This document shows, one piece after another, positions 52,721 to 60,975 of a DNA stretch of 64,000 nt. The position numbers and the translations under genes were made by a program. Location of the stretch: contig NZ_JIBU02000009.1 of NCBI RefSeq assembly GCF_000633595.2, positions 1 to 64,000 on the forward strand, written 5' to 3'. The notes under the pieces were generated by a model. The model did not search any database. It was not told where the DNA came from and saw nothing but the letters and a program-made list of their open reading frames with translations. Source of the DNA: Clostridium drakei. GTDB lineage: Bacteria; Bacillota; Clostridia; Clostridiales; Clostridiaceae. Position 1 is the first letter of the stretch; each line of letters opens with the position of its first letter.

Positions 52721-53320
52721 TTACTTACATTGGATAGATTCAATTAATAATTCAATATAATCATATCTAACATTTCTATTTTTATAATCAAGTTTGGCGA
52801 TATTCTCTACTTTATTACCTAATAATATAGGAAATATCAAAGTGCTAATTATTTGTAAGCCCATCATGTGCAAGTGATAATCGTCTTTAATATCTGTCAA
52901 TTCTTTTAAAATATTCATTAAGCTTGTAATTCCTTCTTCTTGAAGAAATTTCATATATTCAGGTTGAACTTCTTCATTACATATAAGTTTGTTAACGAAG
53001 TTTTTAAATACATCAGGATATTCTATACTAACATCTGAATAACTTCTAAGAAAATTTCTAAGCCTTTCTACTGGTGGTAATTCATTATTGTCAAGAATTT
53101 TAAATGAGTTTTTAAACATACCAGTAAAACATTTTAAAGCTTCATTAATTACATTATCCTTTGATCCAAAATGATAATTAATAGATGCTATATTCACATC
53201 AGCAGCTGCTGCTATTTTTCTTGTAGTAACATTTTGAAAGCCTTCCTTTCCAATAATATAAAGTGTTGAATTTAGTATTCTTTCTTTTGCGTTTGACGCA
53301 TTTTTTAAATTATTTTTCAT
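52721..53320 (-). CDS. TetR-family repressor
   Basis: A 199-residue regulator with AGGAGG before the ATG. The N-terminal helix-turn-helix is TTRKIAAAADVNIASINYHFGSKDNVINEAL (about 31-61). The C-terminal ligand domain is less conserved. It diverges from an efflux operon, and near-identical TTTAAACA-A-TGTTTAAA palindromes lie at both promoters, so it probably represses itself and the pump. Confidence 0.92.
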   Translation of the reverse strand: MKNNLKNASNAKERILNSTLYIIGKEGFQNVTTRKIAAAADVNIASINYHFGSKDNVINEALKCFTGMFKNSFKILDNNELPPVERLRNFLRSYSDVSIEYPDVFKNFVNKLICNEEVQPEYMKFLQEEGITSLMNILKELTDIKDDYHLHMMGLQIISTLIFPILLGNKVENIAKLDYKNRNVRYDYIELLIESIQCK

Positions 53321-53385
53321 ATGAATTCCTCCTAAGCGGTTAACAGAAATCTATGATTTTGTGTGAATCGCTTATTACTATTATA

Positions 53386-53402
53386 TATAAACAATGTTTA
53401 AA
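53386..53402 (-). promoter_or_regulatory. TetR operator at the tetR promoter
   Basis: TATAAACA-A-TGTTTAAAA, a 17-base palindrome with one mismatch. On the minus strand the promoter is TTGACA (53446-53441), 17 bases, TATGAT (53423-53418); the operator lies just downstream of the start site. Confidence 0.75.
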
Positions 53403-53562
53403 ACATATTTTAATATTATCATACTAATTTATATATTTTTTGTCAACAACAAAAGTCATAAGTATATGTTTTTTTATTATAATTTACAAAAGTATTTTGG
53501 TAATATAAAGGTGTATGTAAAAATAACTTTTTTACATACTAACTTTAAAAAGAAAAATTATA

Positions 53563-53591
53563 TTGACAACTAGTAAGGTTAGTATTAATAT
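53563..53591 (+). promoter_or_regulatory. Promoter of the efflux operon
   Basis: TTGACA (53563-53568), 17 bases, TAATAT (53586-53591). The TetR operator begins three bases after the -10, in the classic repressing position. Confidence 0.75.
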
Positions 53592-53594
53592 TTA

Positions 53595-53635
53595 TTTAAA
53601 CAATGTTTAAAACAATGATTAAAACAATGCTCAAA
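53595..53635 (+). promoter_or_regulatory. TetR operator with period-12 repeats before the efflux operon
   Basis: A perfect 17-base palindrome, TTTAAACA-A-TGTTTAAA, at 53595-53611, continued by ACAATGTTTAAA, ACAATGATTAAA and ACAATGCTCAAA, three 12-base units. Extra half-sites could bind additional dimers. Confidence 0.8.
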
Positions 53636-53702
53636 AAAATTTGAAAATCAATTGATTTTGGTTAGTAACAAAATTTTTAATATTTTTAATAAAGGGGGAA
53701 AT

Positions 53703-54713
53703 ATGTTTATGTTAAGTAAAAAAAGAATAAAAAAATTAATACCATTGTTATTATCATTAACTATCACAACATTATTTTCAGGATGTTTCTCGAATGAAAA
53801 TAATTTTAAAGAGACTAGTGAAAATAAAACACAATCTGAAGATATATATATTTTAAGTGGAAAAATTCAAGCAGATAGTTATGCAAATGTATCTTCTCAA
53901 ATCAATGCAAAAGTAACTGAAATTAAAGTAGATGTGGGTACTAAAGTAAATGCTGGTGATCCAATCATATACTTAGACAATAAAGACCTTCAATCTCAAG
54001 TGAATCAAGCAGAAGCTGCTGTTTCAACCAATCAAGCCAACTTAGATAAAATTAAAGCTGGAACAAGACCGGAATCAATTGCTTCCCAAAGGGCTCTTGT
54101 TGATGGAGATAAAACAGCTTATGATATTGCTCAAAAAAACTATAATCGTCAAAAACAGTTGCTTCAGGGGGGGAATACTGCTGAAGTAAACCTTGAACAA
54201 GCACAGCAGGCATTCTCTGCAGCAAAAGCTAAGTATGATGCAGATTCACAAGCATTAGCTTCTATGGAAAATGGTCCAACACAAAGTGATATAAATGCAT
54301 CTTGGGCACTTGTGAAGCAAGCTAAAGCTGCAGTAGAAATATCGAAAACTTCATTAACTCATACAGTTATTACAGCACCAATATCAGGAACAGTTACTTT
54401 AAAAAATATAAATGTAGGAGAAATGTCTGGTGCTAACCAACCTCTTGTTACAATTGTAAGCAGTGATGGGTTTCATATAGATAGTTATGCACCAGAGAAC
54501 TTACTTGCCAAGTTAAAAGTAGGACTTCAAGTTAATGTTAAAGTATCTGGATTTTCAGATAAAGTGTTTCAGGGTGAAATTTCAACAATAAATTCACAAA
54601 TAGATTCTCGCAATAAGGATGCTTTAGTAAAAATAGATCTTAAAGATCATAGCGATATTTTAAAACCAGGTATGTTTGCAGAAATAGGGTTGAAAAATAA
54701 GGTGGGTGAATAA
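53703..54713 (+). CDS. Membrane-fusion adaptor lipoprotein (HlyD/RND-type)
   Basis: A 336-residue protein; start at the ATG after AAAGGGGGAAA. A signal peptide ends in FSGC (lipobox). It has a biotinyl-lipoyl-like half at both ends of a coiled-coil hairpin (about 95-190), the usual HlyD layout: INAKVTEIKVDVGTKVNAGDPI and TAPISGTVTLKNINVGE. In a Gram-positive cell it may bridge to the wall or act as a pump partner. It is followed 3 bases later by a second, shorter adaptor. Confidence 0.87.
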   Translation: MFMLSKKRIKKLIPLLLSLTITTLFSGCFSNENNFKETSENKTQSEDIYILSGKIQADSYANVSSQINAKVTEIKVDVGTKVNAGDPIIYLDNKDLQSQVNQAEAAVSTNQANLDKIKAGTRPESIASQRALVDGDKTAYDIAQKNYNRQKQLLQGGNTAEVNLEQAQQAFSAAKAKYDADSQALASMENGPTQSDINASWALVKQAKAAVEISKTSLTHTVITAPISGTVTLKNINVGEMSGANQPLVTIVSSDGFHIDSYAPENLLAKLKVGLQVNVKVSGFSDKVFQGEISTINSQIDSRNKDALVKIDLKDHSDILKPGMFAEIGLKNKVGE

Positions 54714-54716
54714 ATT

Positions 54717-55370
54717 ATGAAATCAAATAAAAAGATGTTAATAATTCCTGTGTTTATATTAATGTTAGTAGTTGTAGGAGGCATAATTGCATATTATTGG
54801 TACAATTCTACATATTTTGTTTCAACAGATGATTCAACAGTTCAAAGTGATTTGGTAAAAGTAGCGCCACAAATTACAGGTAAACTTGCAGAAATAAATA
54901 TTAAGGATGGTCAGTATGTGGAAAAGGATCAAATAGTAGGTAGGGTTGATATGGGCAATTTAGCGGATATAGCTACAGACTCCTCCGTTGTAAGATCTCC
55001 AATTAGTGGAATTATATTAAAAAAGCAAGGAACTGCAGGTGAGGTGGTTACTGCAGGACAACCACTTGCTACAATGATAGATCCATATGATCTTTATGTG
55101 AATGCTAATATAGATGAAACAAAACTTAAAAAGGTAAAAGTGGGGCAAAGTGTTGATATTACTGTAGATGAATATAATGGATTAAAATTAAGTGGTAAAG
55201 TTATAAGCGTTGGAGATTACGCTAATTCTGATTTGTCTGTTATTCCTACGTCTACTAGTGGAACTTTCACGAAGGTTGTACAGAAAATTCCTGTAAAGAT
55301 TTCATTATCTAAAAATAAATATAAACTATTACCTGGAACAAATACTGTTGTTAAAATCCATGTTAAATGA
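54717..55370 (+). CDS. EmrA-like adaptor, short form
   Basis: A 217-residue protein with one N-terminal membrane segment (IIPVFILMLVVVGGIIAYYW) and an HlyD/EmrA lipoyl-barrel region: STDDSTVQSDLVKVAPQITGK and RSPISGIILKKQGTAGE. It lacks the long coiled-coil hairpin of classical EmrA. It lies 16 bases upstream of the EmrB-like pump and probably forms the direct adaptor. Confidence 0.85.
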   Translation: MKSNKKMLIIPVFILMLVVVGGIIAYYWYNSTYFVSTDDSTVQSDLVKVAPQITGKLAEINIKDGQYVEKDQIVGRVDMGNLADIATDSSVVRSPISGIILKKQGTAGEVVTAGQPLATMIDPYDLYVNANIDETKLKKVKVGQSVDITVDEYNGLKLSGKVISVGDYANSDLSVIPTSTSGTFTKVVQKIPVKISLSKNKYKLLPGTNTVVKIHVK

Positions 55371-55386
55371 AAAGAGGTAGATTTTT

Positions 55387-56931
55387 ATGGAAAAAGATAT
55401 TACATCACATTCATATAGATGGTTTGCTCTTGCAGCAGTAGTTATGGGTACATTTATGGCTATTCTTGATACTAGCATAGTAAATATCGGAATACCTAAA
55501 ATGATGGCAGTTTTTAATGTATCTTTGGATTCTGTTCAGTGGGTATTAACTGCATATACGCTTACATTAGGCGCTATCGTACCTCTTACAGGATTTTTAG
55601 GAGAGAAATTTGGAAATAAGAAATTATATATTTTTGCATTAATTTCATTTACATTAGGTTCTTTTTTATGTGGTATGTCCTGGAGCAATTCAGCCATGAT
55701 AATTTTCCGTGTGCTGCAGGCTCTTGGAGGTGGAATGATTATGCCAGTTAGTATGACTATTATTTTTCAGATGTTTGAACCTAAAGAACGTGGACTTGCT
55801 ATGGGATTTTGGGGAATAGCTAGCATGGCAGCTCCTGCTATAGGACCTACTCTTGGTGGTTTTATTATTGAAAAATTGGATTGGAGATTAATTTTTTATG
55901 TAAATGTTCCTATTGGAATTACAGCAATAATTTTATCAACAATATTGTTAAAGGAATTTCCACATAAGGCTCCTGAGAAAGTTGATATTACAGGTTTTAT
56001 ATTCTCAACGGTTGGCATTGTAAGTGTTTTATATTTACTAAGCGAAAATCCTATAGATTGGAGTGATGTACAGAATCCTGTTATTTTAACAATAGGTATT
56101 TTCAATCTTATTATGTTTGTTATAAATGAACTGACAGTTTCAGAACCACTTTTAGATTTAAAAGTACTAAAAAAATTAAACTTTTCATTTTCTTTAATTG
56201 CTTTAACATTAATAAATATGGCATTGATGGGAGGAGTATATGCTATACCTCTATTTTTACAAAGGCTCAAAGGATATACAGCTATGCAAACAGGTATATT
56301 AATGTTTCCATCTGCAATTGTTACAGGGTTAATGATGCCTATAAGTGGAAAGGTAGTAGACAAAATAAATCCCAAAGTAATAATATTACCTGGATTAGTT
56401 TTACTTGGAATATCATCATATCAATTGGCACAAATAGATTTAAATACGTCTAGGGATATGACGAATTTACTTTTGATACTTCGAGGTGCAGGATTAGGAC
56501 TTTCTATGATGCCACTTACTACATTGGGAATGAATGTTCTACCACAAAGTTTAATTTCCCAAGGTTCAACTCTCCAGAATACTTTTAAACAAATAGCAGG
56601 ATCTGTTTCCATAACTATGATGACACTTTCTCTTACAAGCAAATCAGATATATATTATTATAGATTATCAGAACAGGTAACACCTTTTAATGTGCAAGCA
56701 GCAGTATTTTTGAATCAAATGCAAAGTAAACTAACACTTAATGGAATATCATTAACTCAATCGCAAGTTCAAGCTAAAAGTATTCTTATGGGACTTTTAA
56801 AAAAACAGGCTTCTGTAAATGCATTTGATTATATATTGATGCTATGTGCACTATTTGTATTAATAGCATTAATTTCAACTTTATTAATAAAAATTAAACA
56901 TAAAGTGGAAATTGAGTCGGTTGAGAACTAA
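55387..56931 (+). CDS. DHA2-family multidrug MFS pump (EmrB-like)
   Basis: A 514-residue membrane protein with GAGGTAG before the ATG. It has 14 hydrophobic segments. Motifs include MAILDTSIVNIGIPKM (motif D1), FGNKKLY (motif A) and the antiporter motif GxxxGPxxGG in APAIGPTLGGFI. It expels drugs by proton antiport. With two adaptors and TetR it completes the efflux operon. Confidence 0.93.
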   Translation: MEKDITSHSYRWFALAAVVMGTFMAILDTSIVNIGIPKMMAVFNVSLDSVQWVLTAYTLTLGAIVPLTGFLGEKFGNKKLYIFALISFTLGSFLCGMSWSNSAMIIFRVLQALGGGMIMPVSMTIIFQMFEPKERGLAMGFWGIASMAAPAIGPTLGGFIIEKLDWRLIFYVNVPIGITAIILSTILLKEFPHKAPEKVDITGFIFSTVGIVSVLYLLSENPIDWSDVQNPVILTIGIFNLIMFVINELTVSEPLLDLKVLKKLNFSFSLIALTLINMALMGGVYAIPLFLQRLKGYTAMQTGILMFPSAIVTGLMMPISGKVVDKINPKVIILPGLVLLGISSYQLAQIDLNTSRDMTNLLLILRGAGLGLSMMPLTTLGMNVLPQSLISQGSTLQNTFKQIAGSVSITMMTLSLTSKSDIYYYRLSEQVTPFNVQAAVFLNQMQSKLTLNGISLTQSQVQAKSILMGLLKKQASVNAFDYILMLCALFVLIALISTLLIKIKHKVEIESVEN

Positions 56932-56961
56932 TATTTATGCTTGGCTAAAAATATTACATAA

Positions 56962-56992
56962 AAGCGTGATAAAAAAGTCACGCTTATTTTTA
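56962..56992 (+). terminator. Efflux operon terminator
   Basis: AAGCGTGA (56962-56969) pairs with TCACGCTT (56978-56985), followed by ATTTTTATT. Confidence 0.85.
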
Positions 56993-57195
56993 TTCAAAAT
57001 TTTATACTTAAGTGTTATTTGACTTAAAAAACAATTGCAATAATATATACGTTTACATTCATAATGTTGATTAAATGATAGTAAAAAGTGGTTTTAAAAA
57101 ATAATTTATTAAAAAAATACGAATAAAATTATAAAAATGATATTGAAATATATAAATAATGGTGGTAATATAATAACAAGATTCATTTTTGAAAA

Positions 57196-57214
57196 TTTTC
57201 ATAGGATACTTTAA
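57196..57214 (+). repeat. 19-base string shared with the region upstream of the other APC permease
   Basis: TTTTCATAGGATACTTTAA matches TTTTCATAGGATATTTTAA at 6409-6427 with one change. Both lie in upstream regions of amino-acid permeases, though in opposite orientation relative to the genes. Regulatory meaning is uncertain. Confidence 0.35.
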
Positions 57215-57257
57215 TTTCGATCGATTGAAATGCAAATTCTAAAAGGGGGCAATAATT

Positions 57258-58661
57258 GTGAAAAATATATTTAGAACAAAACCCATTGAAGATCTCATAA
57301 GTGAGACGCAGGGTGAAAAATCATTAAAGAAAGTATTGGGGGCTTTCGAACTTACTATGCTTGGTATTGGTGCAATAATTGGTACTGGAATATTTGTGCT
57401 TACAGGTATTGCAGCTGCAAATTATTCTGGACCAGCGCTTGTTGTATCATTTATCATATCAGGTATTGCATGTGCATTTGCTGGATTATGTTATGCTGAG
57501 TTTGCTTCCATGGTTCCAGTAGCAGGTAGTGCTTATACCTATGGATATACAGCACTTGGTGAATTGTGGGCATGGATTATTGGATGGGATCTAATACTTG
57601 AGTATTTATTTGCTATTGCGACAGTAGCAATTGGATGGTCAGGATATATAGTTAAACTTCTTGCATCTGTAGGTATTATCATACCAAAAGCTTTAGCAAA
57701 TGCTCCTGATGGAGGCGGTATTGTAAATTTACCAGCAATTCTTATACTTGCTGTAGTAACAGGTATCCTTATAATAGGTGTACAACAAAGTGCTAGATTG
57801 AATAATATAATAGTTGGAATAAAAATTGCCGTTGTTTTATTATTTATAGCATTAGGTGTAGGTCATATTAATGTAGCAAATTGGAGTCCGTTTATGCCTT
57901 ATGGTTGGAGTGGTGTTTTATCAGGTGCTTCAGTAATATTCTTTGCTTATATAGGATTTGATGCAGTTTCAACTGCAGCAGAGGAAGTAAAAAATCCTCA
58001 AAAAGATTTACCAAGAGGAATTATAGGTTCATTAATTGTTTGTACTATATTGTATATTGTGGTTTCTGCAGTATTAACAGGAATGGTTCCATATCTTAAA
58101 TTTAAAGAAACAGCAGCTCCAGTTGCATTTGCACTTGAGCAGGTTGGCATAACTTGGGGGTCAGCTTTGGTATCTGTTGGTGCAGTTTGTGGTCTTACTT
58201 CAGTATTAATTGTTATGTTATTTGGTCAAACTCGTGTATTCTTTGCAATGTCAAGAGATGGATTACTTCCAAAAGTATTTGGAGACGTACATCCAAAATT
58301 CCAGACACCTGTAAAAAGTACATTACTTGTTGGTATTATAAGTATGATAGTTGCAGGTTTTACTCCAATAGGAGTTGTTGCAGAACTTACTAATATAGGT
58401 ACTTTAACAGCATTTATAATAGTTTCAGCAGCTGTTATAGTATTAAGAAAACGTGAGCCAGATAGAAAGAGAGCATTTAAATGTCCATTAGTACCTGTAG
58501 TTCCAGGACTTTCAATAGCTTTCTGTGCACTTTTAATATTTAAACTTCCAGTTATAACTCAAGTTAGATTTGTAGTTTGGTTAGCAATAGGACTTGTAAT
58601 ATACTTTGTATATAGTTATAAGCATAGCGCTATGAATAGTGGAAAAAGCAGTGCAGCATAA
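57258..58661 (+). CDS. Amino-acid permease, APC superfamily CAT family
   Basis: A 467-residue membrane protein starting at GTG after AAGGGGGC. The GAIIGTGIFVLTG loop near residue 37 and the CAT-type FFAYIGFDAVSTAAEEVKNPQ block mark the cationic amino-acid transporter branch (YfnA-like). About 12-14 membrane segments. Substrate probably lysine, arginine or a small neutral amino acid. It is a single gene with its own terminator. Confidence 0.9.
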   Translation: MKNIFRTKPIEDLISETQGEKSLKKVLGAFELTMLGIGAIIGTGIFVLTGIAAANYSGPALVVSFIISGIACAFAGLCYAEFASMVPVAGSAYTYGYTALGELWAWIIGWDLILEYLFAIATVAIGWSGYIVKLLASVGIIIPKALANAPDGGGIVNLPAILILAVVTGILIIGVQQSARLNNIIVGIKIAVVLLFIALGVGHINVANWSPFMPYGWSGVLSGASVIFFAYIGFDAVSTAAEEVKNPQKDLPRGIIGSLIVCTILYIVVSAVLTGMVPYLKFKETAAPVAFALEQVGITWGSALVSVGAVCGLTSVLIVMLFGQTRVFFAMSRDGLLPKVFGDVHPKFQTPVKSTLLVGIISMIVAGFTPIGVVAELTNIGTLTAFIIVSAAVIVLRKREPDRKRAFKCPLVPVVPGLSIAFCALLIFKLPVITQVRFVVWLAIGLVIYFVYSYKHSAMNSGKSSAA

Positions 58662-58700
58662 TAATTTGCTGCATTAAGATGATATAAATTTTAAATGTAT

Positions 58701-58743
58701 AAGCTATGAAATATAGGTTTTTACCTTAATTCATAGCTTTTTT
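58701..58743 (+). terminator. CAT-permease terminator
   Basis: AAGCTATGAA (58701-58710) pairs with TTCATAGCTT (58730-58739), followed by T5. The sequence resembles the terminator at 42251. Confidence 0.85.
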
Positions 58744-58986
58744 AGTTACTTTGTAAAAAATTTTATTGAAAAGTGTATTTTTTTAAACATAAGTATTAAT
58801 GCATAAAGCAGTAAAAGATAAGCTTTAAAAGTATAATTAGCATAAAGCTATCTAATATGATATAATTGGACAACAAGACTAAATTTTATTCGGTAATTAA
58901 ACTACTGGATAACTGATTTAAAGTCATAGGAGAAACAAGCTTCAACTAAGTAGATTCATTGATATTGAGAAGGGAGATAAACCATA

Positions 58987-59148
58987 TTGAAAGTAAATAA
59001 ATTTAAATGTAACTGTGGTTGCCATAAATTTAAAATATTAGTGCTTAATATTCGAAAAAATAGTGAAATTTTAAAGTGTACCCAATGTGGACAAAAGTGG
59101 GTAAGAACAGGTTCTATTTATAAAGAGCAAAACGGCAAAAGCCTGTAG
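58987..59148 (+). CDS. Small zinc-ribbon protein
   Basis: A 53-residue protein starting at TTG after AGGGAG. Cys pairs are KCNCGCHKFK and KCTQCGQKWV, a single zinc ribbon. Its 3' end forms the terminator shared with birA. Function unknown. Confidence 0.75.
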   Translation: MKVNKFKCNCGCHKFKILVLNIRKNSEILKCTQCGQKWVRTGSIYKEQNGKSL

Positions 59149-59163
59149 ATATTACAGGCTTTT
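59137..59163. terminator. Bidirectional terminator between the zinc-ribbon gene and birA
   Basis: AAAAGCCTGTA and TACAGGCTTTT pair around a five-base loop, with the left arm inside the last codons of the plus-strand gene. Confidence 0.85.
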
Positions 59164-59167
59164 CGTA

Positions 59168-60160
59168 CTAAGGAGTATAGCTATTATTTATTCCTCTAAT
59201 GGAAACTTCACCAGAAAAAACTTTGTGAATGCTTCCGTCTTTGAATTCAACTATTAATTCACCATTTTCATCTAAATCTAATGCTTTAGCAAAGATTTCT
59301 CCATTCCTATTTATAATTTTAATTTCTTTTCCGATAAGTATAGAGTGATCTCTGCATATGTTTACAGAAGTTTTTATGTTATCTTCTTCTACAAATTCTT
59401 CATATAACTTTTCGAAGGTGTTGATTAAAATGCTTACAAATTCTTTCCTTTTTATATAATTTCCTGTTTCTATGCTTATAGAAGTAGCTTTATCTCTTAA
59501 GTCTTCTGGAAAATCTTCTTTATCTAAGTTTGCGTTTATTCCTATACCCATAACTACATAACTAACTTTGTTCAATTCTCCACTCATTTCAGTTAAAATA
59601 CCGCAAACCTTTTTGTTGTTTAAAATTATGTCATTTGGCCATTTTACTTGCACTTTAATATTAAAGGCTTCACAAGCGTTTACAACAGCTGCAGCACCTA
59701 TTTGAGTAATTCTAGGTACTTTTAAAGGCTCGATATCTGGTCTCATAATTATAGATATCCAAATACCTTTACGTTTAGGAGATACAAAAACTCTCCCCAA
59801 TCTACCTTTTCCAGAAGTTTGTTCTTCGCTTATTACTACAGTGCCATGAGTTGCATCTTTTGAAGCAAGTTCTTTTGCTTTTGTATTTGTAGAATCTAAG
59901 CTTTCAAAGTAAAATAAATTTTTACCTATGTATTTTGTAGTTAAATTTTCGCTTATTTCTTCAAAAGAAAGTATATCAGGAGAAAAAGTTAATTTATATC
60001 CCTTTTTTGATATGGAATCTATGTGGTAACCTTCTTTTTTTAGAGTATTTATATATTTCCATATGGCAGTACGGCTCACATTTAATTTTTCACAAATTAT
60101 TTGTCCTGATATGAAATTTCCTTCATTTTCTTTTAATAAATGAAGAATTTTATCTTTCAT
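59168..60160 (-). CDS. birA: Biotin-protein ligase and biotin operon repressor BirA
   Basis: A 330-residue bifunctional protein; the ATG after GAGGTGAA is preferred over a GTG inside that site. N-terminal helix-turn-helix (ISGQIICEKLNVSRTAIWKYI), catalytic SGKGRLGR and VKWPNDI, and a C-terminal SH3-like domain (KVFSGEVSIRGI). It attaches biotin to carboxylases and represses biotin genes. Single gene. Confidence 0.95.
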   Translation of the reverse strand: MKDKILHLLKENEGNFISGQIICEKLNVSRTAIWKYINTLKKEGYHIDSISKKGYKLTFSPDILSFEEISENLTTKYIGKNLFYFESLDSTNTKAKELASKDATHGTVVISEEQTSGKGRLGRVFVSPKRKGIWISIIMRPDIEPLKVPRITQIGAAAVVNACEAFNIKVQVKWPNDIILNNKKVCGILTEMSGELNKVSYVVMGIGINANLDKEDFPEDLRDKATSISIETGNYIKRKEFVSILINTFEKLYEEFVEEDNIKTSVNICRDHSILIGKEIKIINRNGEIFAKALDLDENGELIVEFKDGSIHKVFSGEVSIRGINNSYTP

Positions 60161-60214
60161 TAAATTCACCTCGCATATATTGTCTAATACATTATACTAC
60201 AAAAAATAAAAAAG

Positions 60215-60243
60215 CAACAAGGTCCTAAAAAAGGACTTTGTTG
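60215..60243 (-). terminator. Terminator of the small minus-strand gene at 60259
   Basis: CAACAAGGTCCT (60215 onward) pairs with AGGACTTTGTTG with one G-U pair. A-rich sequence at 60201-60213 gives a T run on the minus strand. Confidence 0.88.
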
Positions 60244-60258
60244 ATAATGTGTTGTTGA

Positions 60259-60429
60259 TTATATATTGTGAGATAATTTTGAGCGTTTGGTGAACTTTTT
60301 ACCATTAGAATGAGAACCTAATTTTTCTCCTTGAACTATTCCTATATCTTCACCATCTTTAGGATACATTTTTCTAAGTTCAGCATTAGATTTATCATCA
60401 GTTTTCATATGACTTTTATTGTTATCCAT
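60259..60429 (-). CDS. Unrecognised small hydrophilic protein
   Basis: A 56-residue protein with GGAGG seven bases before the ATG and its own terminator, so probably real. It is hydrophilic and basic at the C-terminus (MDNNKSHMKTDDKSN at the start, YPKDGEDIGIVQGEKLGSH in the middle, KKFTKRSKLSHNI at the end), without Cys or membrane segments. I do not recognise it. Size and composition resemble small spore-associated proteins of Clostridia, a weak suggestion only. Confidence 0.65.
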   Translation of the reverse strand: MDNNKSHMKTDDKSNAELRKMYPKDGEDIGIVQGEKLGSHSNGKKFTKRSKLSHNI

Positions 60430-60675
60430 AAGTATACCTCCATGAAAAGTAAAATATATAATTAATATCCCCGGATAATAGAAAATTATTTATTTGACCG
60501 TTATTAAACCTTTATTAATAGTTTTCAACTTGTTTTTTGTATTCATTAACAATATGTTAATTTAATTTTAATTTGTTATTAAATAGTTAAAAAACATATA
60601 AAAAACACTACAGTTTTTACGAAAAAGAAGTTATAATTGAACTAGGAACTTAATAATTAAATAGGGGGTTTTCTT

Positions 60676-60897
60676 ATGTTAAACGGTAAAAAAATTCGTG
60701 ATATAAGATTGAATCTTGGATATACTACTCTGGATATCCAAAATCTTACGAAGAATCCGAAATACGAAACTTCAATTTCAAAATCTTACTTAGAGGAATT
60801 AGAAAGAGGGGATAAGAAAAATCCAAGTTTTCAAAAAGTAGTCGTCCTTGCGGAAGTTTTACGATGTAAGGTAGATGAGTTAATATTAAGTGCCTAA
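60676..60897 (+). CDS. Small XRE-type helix-turn-helix regulator
   Basis: A 73-residue DNA-binding protein with AGGGGG upstream of the ATG. The helix-turn-helix runs from IRDIRLNLGYTTLDIQNLT through ISKSYLEELERGDK to PSFQKVVVLAEVLRCKVDELI. Only the Cro/C1 domain is present. A terminator follows, so it is transcribed alone. The target is unknown. Confidence 0.85.
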   Translation: MLNGKKIRDIRLNLGYTTLDIQNLTKNPKYETSISKSYLEELERGDKKNPSFQKVVVLAEVLRCKVDELILSA

Positions 60898-60915
60898 TAA
60901 AATCCAAGTGAATAC

Positions 60916-60959
60916 AAGGTAGCAGCTATATATGATTTTTACGTACAGCTGCTACCTTT
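60916..60959. terminator. Terminator between the XRE gene and the helicase gene
   Basis: AAGGTAGCAGCT (60916-60927) is exactly complementary to AGCTGCTACCTT (60947-60958), with T or A rich flanks serving convergent genes. Confidence 0.88.
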
Positions 60960-60975
60960 ATGTTTAAACAACTAA

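Noticed and set aside
57185-57199. CodY-like box upstream of the CAT permease
   Set aside because: Four mismatches to AATTTTCWGAAAATT in AT-rich DNA are not convincing.
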